Shown: positions 52,878 to 64,000 of the stretch, piece after piece
Layout: each line of letters starts with the position of its first letter
Numbering within the stretch: position 1 is the first letter of the stretch
NCBI GenBank assembly: GCA_951812925.1
Contig: OX638369.1
Location: forward strand, 1,860,001-1,924,000
Direction: 5' to 3'
Length of the DNA: 64,000 bases
Source of the DNA: Calliopum simillimum
Taxonomy: Eukaryota; Arthropoda; Insecta; Diptera; Lauxaniidae
Translations under genes and position numbers: made by a program
The notes under the pieces: generated by a model
What the model saw: the letters and a program-made list of their open reading frames with translations, nothing else
Databases searched by the model: none
What the model was told of the DNA's origin: nothing

Positions 52878-55800
52878 GACGTAAAAGTCGAGTGACAAAG
52901 TTCAGTAAGAACTTTTTTTTTAATAAAATTTAATATTAACAGCAGAATTTGATAGTTACGTTGCAATTCTCTTGATTACACATCTCATTTTTAGTGCAAA
53001 GTGTGCCATATGTATGTATAAAATTAATTACATAGGGTGTACCGCATAAGGTTACGAAGCTTCTGGGAGGTGACAAAGGATTCCTAGACAAACAACAAGT
53101 TCCATCTGGTGGGTCTAAAATGTACCTCTGAGGAGTTATGAGGTTAAAACTGATTTTCTTACTGGTTTTACACTAAAATTTTTAAAGTTTTAGGAAAGTA
53201 TTTTTAAAGGAATGTTTTAGGAAACTGTATGAGCTTGTAAGAGTGTATTTGGTTTAAAGGGTTTGAAAGGATTTCGCAAAGTTCTGAACCTTAAAATTTG
53301 ATATTTTCAAGTTTTTTTTCGTTTTTTGACTTTGGCGGCCATTTTATAAAAAAATAACTACTTATAAAATACCATTTTATAATTTTTTTCGAATTTCCGT
53401 TAGATTTTCGTCAACTCGATAGTACATTTATTATACCCATTTTTTAATTTGAGGTCAGAAAAAATTACGCTCGATCTTGTAGAATACAGAATTCATCTTC
53501 ATCATTCACTTTTAATATCATCTAAACCATATGAAGGCAGTATGTATAAATAATGCACTAACTGATATTACATAGGTATTACTACTATCTATTTTTCTTT
53601 TTAATTTCACAACAGTGCTCTCATTTAAAAATATTACGTACATACATAAATACTAACACATAGTACATACTAGGTACCTATATATATGAAAAATCAAATG
53701 AGAAGATAATTTATATAGATTTGGTAACAGTTGAAATGAGACCATCGCATTTCGATATACAAACACCTGCTGCTACAGAAAAAACAAAAAAAAAAAATTA
53801 TTATTGTGCAAAAAATACAACAATAATAAAATAAACCAAAAAATACTCACTACATGAGGTAATGACTCACCTCCCGCAGCAGTAGCAATTCATTCTATAC
53901 AACACAAAAAAGAAACCGGTGTTGCCTCAACTATTTCAAATGATTAAGCAATTGAAAAATGTTGAACTGGCACTTTTTGGCTTATAATTTTGAAAGTTAA
54001 AATTCGCTAGAAATACAAGTTTTGTAATAAATCACGAAGACGAAACTTTTCGAGTTGGAAAGTTTTTATTGAAAATATAATTTTCATATCATTGGGTACT
54101 TCAGATGAATTGTTTCAAAGCAAAGATGTATTCTATTCTGCTTACAAAATTGTTAATGTCCCTAAAAGTTGAAATATTATCAAAACATTAAATGCTTCTG
54201 GCCTCATCATTTTGAAATCTTCCGGTCAATTCAATAATTTTACTAAAAAAAAAAAACCTTTTGGAACGGTCATCATGCGTACTATCGGAATTATTTGTTC
54301 ACTCGCTTCGCCACCTTAGCCGCTGCTGTCGCTAGCGGTGAATGCATTTTCCGCAATGTCATTTCCTTATCAAAGTCAGTTGTCATTTGTTGTTGTTGCT
54401 ACTGTAACTGCTACTTACTGACAAGGAAAATACTGCTTCCTTTCATATTTTCGGTTCCCATCAGTAACAGTAACGATTTCAATTAATTAGTTTCTTGTGT
54501 GCCCAAAAACCGAAAAAGTCTTTAATTTTACTTTGAAAAGTCTACATACATTCGAATAGATCCCCTAACCCCTGTTCCTTTCTACAAAAAAAAAAAATAA
54601 AAAATAAAAAAATAATAATGTCACTTTTTAGTGAAAAATGAAAAGTCATATAAATTTGTCCATTGATATTTGTAGCCATATCATAAAAAAAAAGAATTCA
54701 ACTCCACAGGTACGAACGGGTACATCACAATTATTCACAGCACCCTTTCATGGTTCGCTGACGACAGCGACGCAGCAGCAGCACACACGTGAACCTGCAT
54801 CATTGTAGATACTTTTGCTGTCATTGTTGTTGTTTATTTAAGCATTTTCATTTGAACGTTGTGAACTTCCCGAGACACAGTGTTCATATGTTCAGACAGA
54901 GAAAAGTAAGATTTTATGTAGTTCATGTTTCGAGACACCGCATTGAGTTCATTCACTTTTTGGTTTTTTATTTTTTTTTTTGGTTTTTTATTTTTTTTTT
55001 TTTAGTTGATGATTTGATACAAATATTTATTGCAAAAAATTTTTTATTATAAGAAAATTAAAGTAAAGAAAATTATTCTTTACATACCTATGTACTAGAT
55101 ATTATAATTATGTAGAGCAATTCAACAATTTTCTCTAAAAAAAAATATAAATTCTTGCAGGAATAACTTGCATATTCTCTTTGCACATCTATAAGTATCT
55201 TCATATCTGCACAGGTGTCTCCATCACAGGTGCGAATACGGATTCAAATTTTGAATTGCGCAATCAAGAACCATGAGATGAGAAACGATCTCACGCGCTT
55301 CATTACTAAATTGATATGCCGGCAAAGTTGGGTAAAATCATCAAGAGCAGTAATTACGACAACTTGGCCTGGCAGGAGAATCGCATATCGGGTGATGGCA
55401 TATTAGTCAGATTATTAAGTCAGCTTATGATTTCGAATATACGTACACTCTACTACTTATGTAGAGAGTTTGATTTTCAATTCAAAACACAGCCTTTGTA
55501 TGAATTCTCCTTAAACTCCTAGGAGGAGCATAGGGCCAATATGAAACGTCTCCATTTGTCTCGATACCTTGATCTCTTTCCACGACTTTCCCGATTCTTG
55601 TATTTCCTTTTACAGCGACCTTTTCCAGTTGGTTTTCGGTCCACTACGTCCTCTTCTGCCTTATGGATTCCACTCAAGAGCCTGGCGACAGACTTCGCTG
55701 TGTGGTGTACACAGCCTTTAGTGGGAACATGAAAACCGCTTGCTGAACTTTTATCCGACCATATTTATATGCAGAGATCTTTAAACCTCCGTGGCATTTG

Positions 55801-55981
55801 GAAGTAGTTAGAAATGCTTTACTAAGCGCTATTATTTTGTCGGCAAGAGCGTTGTACGAATGATTATGAAAATGGAAATATATCTCGAGTAATAACACAG
55901 TCCTACAAAATTCAACTTTTGGTTGCCTAACTGAATAAATCAATATATTCTAAAAATACGGCTAAAAATAAGTTATGTGTG
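52878..55981. other. No gene identified; one stretch of unknown repeat-like open frames
   Basis: 52878-55200 is AT-rich with T/A runs and short CAGCAG motifs. At 55215-55940 composition is more balanced and frames of 60-90 codons occur on both strands. A TCTGCACAG acceptor-like site at 55206-55214 precedes one of them. I recognise no domain; a decayed retroelement or retrocopy is as likely as an exon. Confidence 0.35.
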
Positions 55982-56760
55982 CACGGAGAGAAAAAAGTGT
56001 TCTAAAATCTAGCTCAAATCGTTCTTAAAATAAATATTCAGAATCAAGCTCAATATAGCATAAAATCATCCTAAAATACGCCCAACTTTTTCGCAATTCA
56101 AGCTCAAATTTGGGCATAATATACATTTTGATAATTAAGACCAATTGTACTTAATGCATGCCATTTTTTACTTATTTATCAAAAAAAAAATAAAAAAAAT
56201 AAATAAGCCCATTCTTTGCTTAATTCAAGCTCTTTTGTGATTGTTCATCAAAAACTAAATTTTCATTTGTGTTTATTCTGTGTGTTTATGATTCTCAACA
56301 TGACTGTCATCTGCTGCTTAAATAATTCCTGCTCGACAGTCGAATTGGGTATTTATAATAGAGTAAATACTCCTGACGTCCCATAATGGGATGTTACGAT
56401 GTACTGAGGTATCTTTGGACATTTTGGTACATTGATTTTTGAAAATGAAATGATATTTCATGCATTTGGAAAAAATGGTCCTATTCATATTTTGATAAAT
56501 AAGAAATTATTGAAACCAAGTGGGAATGTTTATTTTTTTTTATAAACAAGTACAAAAGGGCTTGCGTTAAGCACAAATGAGTTTAATAAATTTTTGATGA
56601 ACAATCCCAAATTGAATTGAATTGAGCTCAAATGGGCATATCCACTTTTTTGATAAACAATCTCATTATTACTTGATATCAAGAAAATTATGGACAAGCT
56701 GAAAATCACACCCAAAATTGATTGGTTTGGGATTATTTTCAACTCAAAATTCTCTCCGTG
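55982..56760. mobile_element. TIR element (CACGGAGAGAA ends)
   Basis: CACGGAGAGAAAAAAGTG at 55982 is mirrored by TTCTCTCCGTG ending 56760. AAGCTCAAAT / TTGAGCTC motifs repeat through the interior. Non-coding; the frames seen are A/T-rich chance. Confidence 0.65.
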
Positions 56761-57830
56761 TGTTTCCGATTTTCTGGATCGGGTAGATTTTTTTTAATCG
56801 ATTTTTGAAGCAGAGGGTTAAAGTTTCGTCAAAAATATTCCTCTTAATATTCTTTATAAGCTTTCAGAACTCAGATGTAGGGATCGTAAAATTTAGTTTG
56901 TTGACTCAACAAATGAATAGAAAATTTCAAAAATCGATTTAAGAAAAATTTTACCTAAGTGCGAAAAAAATTATGGGATACACATATATGTCCCATTGGT
57001 CGTTAAAGGTAAGAAATATTTGAATTTTTCCGTTTTCCGTTTAAGTCATATTCAGACTAGAGTAGTACATATTTCTAAAGAGTTTTACAGAATTAATAGT
57101 TTTTTCAGGGCTTCATGGGGGATTAAACGAAAAAAGGAGGAAACCTCACAAATTCAAAGTATTGTTTTTTATTTAAATTCCAACACGAACAAAATCAGCT
57201 GTGTCCGATCATAATTGGTTCATATTCAACAAAATAAGACATGTTTACCAAGTTTGGCTATACTACTTTTCTTTTACAAAAAAACCAAAATCATCATGCA
57301 TTATTTCTGTACAGTATTTTTCTTTAATTTATTTCGAAATTATTTTTGTCAGTGTTTTATGTAAAAAAAATCAAAAATAAAAAATTTTAACGAAAAAAAA
57401 TTTCGTAGGTTTTTACCTTTAAAGACCAATGGGTGACTGGGGTCCCATTTCATATAAGCACTTTGTAGGAAAATAAAACGATGAACTAAAAATGGCTTGA
57501 CTTTTCAAAAAACCTGAAAGTTTGTTACGCTCTCTTCTTGGAAGCTTCATATCATTTATGCAACAGTATTCGAAATAAAATCTACTGAAAATTAGTTAAA
57601 AAAACACAATTTTTTGGATTTGGGATGAGCCTGTGAGATTCTGGGGATGTCAAGCTAAATTTTTCTGACTTATTTGAAAATTTTATGCTCTATCGATGAA
57701 GACCTGTCTGACTACAATCACTAAGATAATGTGAGTCTGACATTGAAAAATTCAAATGGGACATATATGTCTCGTTGGTCCTGAAAGTGTTAAAATTATT
57801 AACCACATCAATTGTTTTTTTAGTACTATT
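56761..57830. repeat. Interspersed repeat with CCCATTGGTC blocks
   Basis: ACATATATGTCCCATTGGTC (56981) recurs in similar form at about 57763 (ACATATATGTCTCGTTGGTC) and inverted at about 57423 (GACCAATGGGT). 56820-56960 resembles the family at 4794-5050 (TATTCTTTATAAGC, CAGATGTAGGGATCG). No gene. Confidence 0.5.
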
Positions 57831-58479
57831 CCACACATTTTGATGTTTCTAATTTCTGATTTTTTCGATACTACTTATTTGACATGACCATTTTTTGACT
57901 TTTTCGGAACCAAGTATTCGATAACTTTTTACTTTTCTCAATATATTTGGTTGCTCTCAGACTTTTAGCGGATTTTTGTATATTCTGAAAACTTTCGGCT
58001 TCTATAGATTTCATGGATATCTATCTATGTATATGTAATCGATATCATTTGATAATTTTCATTTGTTTTTCGATACAAGTCATTAATTTTTCTAGTATTT
58101 TTTATCTAAAGTGTCTATCTTTTTTTGTTCGAATAAAATGCGATGCGTTTCAAACTTTTGAAAATTAAAATTGAAAATTTTGTTCTAAATTGATTTTTAT
58201 TATATGTAATAAAAACCTAAACGAATTGTAATTATATCAAATCAATTATAATTTTCAAAATAAAATAAAATAATTACTCTGTATCCTTGGCATATCTAAA
58301 ACTTTAATTATTGCTCAAGTAGCTGCTGCCAGTAGGGTGCACTACCGCTATTAAAAGATACGAATTGTATATGTAGTTGCATTTTGTTTGGAGTTTCCAC
58401 CATGACTTCCCAAGAGGAAAAATTTCTAGCGCTTCTGATCCAAGCACTTCAAAAGTGCTTGTCCCCATAGAAATTTAGA
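57831..58479. other. No gene seen
   Basis: AT-rich; AAGTGCTT/AGCACTTC short palindromes start near 58440. Confidence 0.4.
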
Positions 58480-58910
58480 AGCACTATCACAATGATTTTT
58501 TATAAGGCTGCAGTAAGAACAACGTTAGTTCGATCCCAGCCCGGGAGATTTTTTTTTTACTTTTTTTTGTTTTATTTTTTTTTTTAATTAAATATTTTTT
58601 ATTCAACATCTTTTATTTCACTTTTCTAGTTTCCTTTCTCTTATTAATTAACTTTTGTTTAACCGAATTGAAATTGATTACACAATGATTCCATATAAGG
58701 CTGCAGTAAGAACAATGTGAGTTCGAACCCAGCCCGGGTGATTTTTTTTTCCGTTTTTTTATTTGTTTTTGCTTTTTTTTTTTTTTATTAAAATATTTTT
58801 TATTCAACCTTTTTTATTTCACTTTTCTATTTTAATTTCTCATTTTTATTTACTTTTGCTTACTTGAATTGAAACTGATTGCAAAATGATTCTATGTAAT
58901 GCTGCAGGAC
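58480..58910 (+). repeat. Tandem repeat of about 195 bp with box B-like motifs and T runs
   Basis: TATAAGGCTGCAGTAAGAAC starts at 58501 and 58694; a third, reduced unit (TATGTAATGCTGCAG) is at 58893. The first two continue into GTTCGATCCCAGCCCGGG and GTTCGAACCCAGCCCGGG, box B-like, and a run of T. This looks like tRNA-derived SINE material amplified in tandem. Confidence 0.65.
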
Positions 58911-58951
58911 AACATTTGCTTAATATACAAATTTAATACCTCTTCATATCA

Positions 58952-59048
58952 TCGGGCGTTGGTGGAGCGGTCTAAAGGGTTGGTAAATGTAAGAAAAAAA
59001 TATCTAGCACGCGGAGGATCGTAGATTCAAATCCTGGCGCGGCCAGTT
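58952..59048 (+). repeat. tRNA-derived SINE-like sequence
   Basis: GGGCGTTGGTGGAGCGGTCT is box A-like and GTAGATTCAAATCCTGG is a good box B; GCGCGGCCA resembles a tRNA 3' end, followed by T-rich sequence. The spacing fits a class II (Ser/Leu-type) tRNA. Acceptor pairing is not convincing, so I call it SINE-like, not a tRNA gene. Confidence 0.5.
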
Positions 59049-61185
59049 TTTTGTTTTTTGTTTTTTTTTTCTTTTTTTTAATTTTATTGAAAAAACGCTT
59101 ACCGCAGCATTACAAATAAGCGCTTTAAAAACTCTTTTTTGGTAAGGCTGCGGTAAACTTTTGCTCGCTTACATCCTATGACATGCAATGTTAAAAAGAA
59201 AGTATTGTTCTTACGGTGCGGAAGCTCTTATTGGTGAAAAGGATGCACTTCAGAAGGGTTTTTGAAGCACTTCTTTTCCCCTTGGGTTCTTTCTACTCTT
59301 CATTGATAATTTCCATGATGATTACATTTTTCAACTTTGAGCCACTATGGTGCGCGCATAATTAACCCAGCGAATAGGGGCGCTTCTGTTTTACCATTTT
59401 CCAGTCAGTCAGTCCATCTTCACTTTGGAATTTTTCAATTATCTATGCACACGCAGAATGCGAAAGGGAATTTGATGTTGGGTATAGGAATTAATGTGAA
59501 AATGTACTTGTCAGTTCAAAGTATGATTGGTATTCTATGTACATACATATGTATGTGTTAACAAATTCATAGATTTTCATTGTAATTGTTACAAAGTTTA
59601 TTTAATTGGTGCTATTGCCTGCCAGATAAGACACTTAACAAACATTACATGCTGGTGTTGTTTGCTTGTTTTGGCCATGTCAGTGAGTTGTTGTTTGTTT
59701 TTTTTTTTTGGTAGTCATCATTATCAAATTTCTTATCACTCGGCAACCCTCGTTTGTTCATGTAAATTGGAATTTCTAAATGTTGGATTTGAAAAAAAAA
59801 AGTAAAAATAGAAAATGAAAACACCCCCATTATGTTTAATTTGACTTGAGTGTGACAAATGACTTGCTTTTTTAATTTATTTGGCGGTTTCACTAGAGTT
59901 TAAATTTTGGTCATTGTAATAAGAGCGTGAGAATTTTCTATTTGGTCCTTTATTTGAAAATGCGCACGGAAAGCGCCCATATGTCAACCCATAATAAGCA
60001 GTAGTAGTAGCATTTTTTGTCTGAAGGCTTAAAGAGTTTTTATAGAACAGGAATAGATTATTGTTTAATATAGTAAAGATTTCCAGAACAAAGAATCCAT
60101 TTTTTGTATCGAAACACGCAGGCTGGCAAGGAGAGGAAGAAGGTTTTTTGAATTTCAATTTATAGGTGTAATTTATTCTCTGGCGCGGAAATAAACTAAA
60201 ATTCTTATTATTTACACAGAAATTTAAAATTTCTTATGAAATTTCTCTCATCCTGTCTCAAGCTACACCGTTTTTGAAGAGTGGTTTTTTTTTTAAATTT
60301 TTTTAAAAACAATAAATGATGGTCAAAGTGCGATTTGAAATGTATGTATATATAAAGAAATAATTTCCTACAACCAGCTCTGAGGATTTTAATCCTTTCT
60401 AACTCAAAAAGTGATCAACATTGACTACGCATCAGCGACATGGCGCACATGGTTTGCACTTGCGTATCCTTTATTAGCAACAAGATGTCATAACAGAGAC
60501 ACCAGGTAGTACCAGCCTCTATCGTCTTTTATTATCCAAGTCTGCTTCTTAATCATTGAGTGCGATGCTTTTTTCTGATGCCTTTAAACGATTTGACGCT
60601 GAGTTGGCTGTTGATGAGTCTGTTGATGGCGCTCGCTGTGCTGCTGCCTGTTGTGTAACAAGTCACACGGTGCAGGAGATGATTTATGTAGCAGCGCAGG
60701 CAACAAAGATGAAGTCTTCTGCAACTGGAGCAATAAATTAGCAAAATGCTTAAGAGCGATTATTAAGGAACTTGAGAGTAAAGTGAAATTTAAAGGTTGG
60801 CAAGCAGTTTTGATGGATTTCAAAGCCATAATTTTTTATGATTTTAAAAAGAAATCATAAAAAATAAGCAAAAAACCAATAAAAGCGATAGAGGTCGAGT
60901 GAAAATTTTATTTTAATCTATTATTATATGTAGAAAATTGCATGGTAGAGAAAAGAAGAAGTGCAAAGGAAGAATTATCTATGGCAATTGAAAACACACA
61001 GATAGCATTTTTAGTCTAGTCTCAATTTTAAAAACCTTAAAATTTTTGCAGTTCCAATGTTCCGTTGTATAAAGTTCCACATGATTGCGCACATGCTGCT
61101 TACGCTTTTGCTGCCATCCAGCAATTGTTGCAAATATCGCTCATCTGGCAATAAATAGAAAAATGAAGAACGACATGTAAAAGTG

Positions 61186-61235
61186 TTATCTTTGGCCTGG
61201 CCAAAACTTAAATGCCCTGCATCGTATACCATACA
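61186..61235 (-). mobile_element. Solo Helitron 3' end
   Basis: On the minus strand GGGCATTTAAG, the hairpin TTTTGGCCAGGCCAAA, then GATAACACTTTTACATG match the ends at 14089 and 8597. No other Helitron part is seen beside it, so it is a fragment. Confidence 0.55.
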
Positions 61236-61486
61236 TTTTGAAGATTTTGGTTGTGTTGAGTCCTCTTGAAAAATGCACTTTACGCTTCGTTTTGTACCAA
61301 GTAGTTCAACTCGGTTGAATTACTTATTTGCAACAATGCTCTCAGCATGCGTTCCTGTCTCGCCTTGTTCTCTGTGTTACGATTAAATAAACTCTGAGGG
61401 GATTCCTGAAAACGTGTAAAAGGCTCGAAAACCTCGTAAGCTGAATGAACCCTAAGATTCTTTCCAACTAGTGACGAGCAAAATTG

Positions 61487-61775
61487 GTCTTGGTCTTGAT
61501 TCTTGCAAAATTACCAAGACCAAGACGCTGATATCATTGCAAGACCAAGAATATGATCATCGTTAGCAAGATCGAGACCAAGACTGCTTTTTAGTCATGC
61601 AAATTTATAGTAAATAGGTGTGTCACGCCCCTTTCAAGCATAAAATCATAACTCAATTCAAAATTTGGCATCTCTAAAGCACAACTGCTTGTAAAAATAT
61701 GGCTTGGAAATTTTGAATACTCAACAATCTGTAGAAATTTTTCAAGACTAAGACCATGTACGAGACCAAGACTTA
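61487..61775. repeat. Degenerate ACCAAGAC / GTCTTGGT cluster
   Basis: AAGACCAAGA-type strings occur about eight times over 290 bases, mixed with inverted TTGGTCTTGGTCTTG. The array is irregular with no fixed period. Confidence 0.55.
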
Positions 61776-62191
61776 TAGGGCTATTCTGGAGACAGTATAT
61801 TGTCAAACAGCTCACCACAGTCTTCACTGCTACGAAAGTAGTAACGAAGATGTTTTTGTATTCTGGCAGCATTCAGAAAGCTCTTTTCTGTCTTTATGAA
61901 TACGACTTTTAATACCTGCTACGTAGGAGGTCTTAGAGCGATCTTAAAGCTATTAATTGCTTGCTGTCAGGTTTTTATTATGTGAAAAGTAAAGAACTAA
62001 GCAAAAATTTTATTTTATTGCTTCTTTATAGTTTTTTATCATAAAACAGCTGGGCTTAATGTTAGATTATCGACTGTTAATATTTTTTTTAAACCTAATT
62101 TGACTTATAAAGCTTTTAATTTTAAGGAAGAATATGTAATCAAAAATGTCTGGTCGGATCTACCGGTATAAGTTTGGAACCCCTTGCTAAA

Positions 62192-62985
62192 TTTTAATAA
62201 TATTTGTGTCATATGAAAGGTAAATTAATTAACTACAAAATTGTTTTACAAATATTTTGAATCCGAGTCAACATTTTCGAGATATAGCGTATTTTCAAAA
62301 ATTTTGACCAGTTTTTTATTTTTAATGCACTATTTTTGCAAAAAATGTCTGATTGACCTATAGCTTTTGTAACAAATTATGAAATCCTAATCAATTTCAC
62401 CCATTTTGATATGCAATTTATACCTCATTCCTTTCATTAGCACATTTTTTATAGGAAAAAAAAAGTAAGCCAAAGAAATTTTCATGAACAACAAAAACGA
62501 CGGAAATTTGGAATTTTGCTAGCAAATTATATTGTATGTTGGATATATTATAGACTGATCCGCGGCCGAAGATCGCCACGAAGCCGGTATTAGATTTTTG
62601 GGAGTTTTAAATCCTGAGCTGCGGCCGCAGGCCACCCACTTACCTCTACTTTTATGCAAAATTACTGTGGGAAAAAAATCGTCCAAAATTTCAGAAAAGT
62701 CGTAATATCTCGAAAATTACGAGCCAGATTTCAAAAATTTCGGGATTAATATTGTAGCTTATTAAATTACCTTTCATTTAACATCCTTTTTTTGAAAATC
62801 AATCCAGCCGTTTTTGTTAATAAGACATTTTTGGAAAAATAGTGCTTTGAAAACAAAAAAACTGGTAAAAATTTTCGAAAATTCGCCATATCTCGAAAAC
62901 CTTGATTCGGATTTAAAACTTTCGCCAAACGGTTTTATAGCCAGTTAAAATACCTTTCATATGATATCAATATTATTAAAATCCA
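62192..62985. repeat. Foldback
   Basis: The arms (62192-62350 and 62820-62985) share CATATGAAAGGTA / TACCTTTCATATG and CGAGATAT / ATATCTCG blocks, with AAAAACTGGT / ACCAGTTTTTT. The loop has two GCGGCCG sites (62560, 62620), unusual in this AT-rich window. Confidence 0.65.
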
Positions 62986-64000
62986 TCAATTGATTCTGAA
63001 TTTTTACCGGTTTTTAATAAAAGCTATATCCCGATCTTCCGATGGATATATCTCCGAAAGTAGATTTGCCCAGAACTTTCTGTTGTTGTTGTTATTTACT
63101 TTCAGGGCCCTATTTGGGCAAAAAAAATATAAAAAAACAACTACAGTTTTTAAAGTAAAATTGTTGCCTAAGATTTGGCAGTTGTTAAATTTTTATTTGT
63201 GAAAAAGTGAAAAACAAAATTATAATTATTTTGTTTTAATATTTGTTCTAATAGTTACAAAAGAAAAGAAAAGTTTGTTTAAAATATGTAGCAACAATTT
63301 CTGCACAATATTATATGGCGGCGCGTAAGAAGAACTTATTTTGCATTAAGAAACTTTGATTATGTACAATTACAAGATGAATATGGTGAATTCATTTGAT
63401 AAAAAAAAAAAAATTAGTTTTAAGAAACATTATGAGTGTTCGTTTACTAGTAAAAATTTTAGTTTAAGTTTTACGTAAAACTTTAAATTTGTAATAGTAA
63501 AAGAACATTCATATTGAGGTTGTACACATCCGTTTCTCAACTTTTTTATATTCAAGAAATTTTGATATATGGGTGATTCTTAGATAACTGTGCTTTTTCG
63601 AGTTGTAAAATTGGCAGATATTTTTTTTGGATTATTGCAAGTTTCTTCATGCTATCTTGTGTAAACACACTCTTAAAACTCACCTTTTAAGTAGATCAAC
63701 TACAAGTGTGAATTTACGGCTTTGAGGTCGAAATTAAGAAATTTTGCTGCCACGTTTGTGACCAAATTGCCACGTTTGTGACATTTAGCCACAGTATGGA
63801 AAAATTATGGTTTTGAAGCGTTTTGATGAGAGATATATTGCATATAATGACAAATTTACACTTCAAGACCAATTTTGCAACAGTGTCATGTCTCCGGTGG
63901 TCCATTTTTTTTATACCCAACGGCCCTAAAGATCAACTATGGTTCCCTGTCCTCTGTTTTAATAGCCGTTTATGATGGATTAGGATCTCCTAATTACAAA
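62986..64000. other. No gene seen
   Basis: AT-rich to the window end. The short direct repeat CCACGTTTGTGACCAAATTG / CCACGTTTGTGACATTTAGC lies at 63749-63790. Confidence 0.4.

Larger units (their letters stand above)
59049..62191. other. No gene seen
   Basis: Mixed AT-rich sequence with overlapping short frames at 59337-60158 and 60553-60860 on both strands. A Helitron end (61186-61235) and an ACCAAGAC repeat cluster (61487-61775) are annotated separately. Confidence 0.4.

Noticed and set aside
55215..55943. Possible exon after a TCTGCACAG acceptor
   Set aside because: Short competing frames on both strands and no recognised family; left as unknown repeat or retrocopy.
58952..59048. Genuine tRNA-Ser/Leu gene
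   Set aside because: Box A and B are good, but acceptor and anticodon stems do not pair convincingly and similar T-tailed fragments lie beside it.
59337..60860. Several short frames on both strands as small genes
   Set aside because: Lengths are those expected by chance and none has a domain, signal or splice support.
61011..61232. Minus-strand 73-codon frame with GHLSFGQAK similar to the start of the frame at 8694
   Set aside because: The shared words come from the Helitron 3' hairpin (TTGGCCAGGCCAA), not from a common protein.

Overview
The window looks like nuclear DNA of a higher (schizophoran) fly. It is AT-rich, with short host exons, GT-AG introns and AATAAA signals. It carries INE-1/DINE-1-like Helitrons, PIF/Harbinger elements and many foldback elements. 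The repeat load, and repeat types that I associate with tephritid fruit flies, make a tephritid plausible, but this is inference. No bacterial or viral gene is visible.

Host genes are sparse and sit in the left half. From left to right: a possible terminal exon of an unknown plus-strand gene (5286-5351); Tim21 of the mitochondrial TIM23 import machinery (5383-6201, minus, 3 exons, 233 aa); an unrecognised two-exon helical protein (17833-18620, minus, 241 aa); SART1/Snu66 of the U4/U6.U5 tri-snRNP (21926-26899, plus, 6 exons, 953 aa); and a GH65 protein-glucosylgalactosylhydroxylysine glucosidase (28698-34380, plus, 12 exons, 722 aa with a predicted signal peptide). I rebuilt exon joins by hand from splice sites and reading phase. 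They are not transcript-verified. Right of 34.4 kb I find no convincing host gene; that stretch could be intergenic or a long intron.

Mobile DNA dominates. Position 1 to about 3960 is a damaged non-LTR retrotransposon on the minus strand (ORF1, then ORF2 with endonuclease and RT) running off the left edge. Positions 6432-11574 are a nearly complete two-gene PIF/Harbinger element. It has a DDE transposase broken by a one-base frameshift and a convergent three-exon SANT/Myb-like gene with an open frame. A Helitron lies in the SANT intron and itself holds three foldback MITEs. An internally deleted Harbinger derivative is inserted, inverted, in the right end of the same element. Positions 14346-17378 are a giant foldback; one arm was hit by a second TIR element, and the other arm preserves the empty site. 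Further giant foldbacks lie at 24134-25350 (inside a SART1 intron), 35971-38228, 39900-41373 and 62192-62985. The right half also holds a LINE fragment interrupted by two amber codons (45400-46320), a LINE 3' end with an 11-bp target duplication (52539-52866), and tRNA-like sequences with poly-T tracts (58.5-59.1 kb).

The host genes do not form a pathway. Their shared feature is that repeats occupy their introns and flanks: Harbinger begins about 230 bp upstream of the Tim21 start, a 1.2-kb foldback fills a SART1 intron, and a MITE lies between the last exons of the glucosidase gene.
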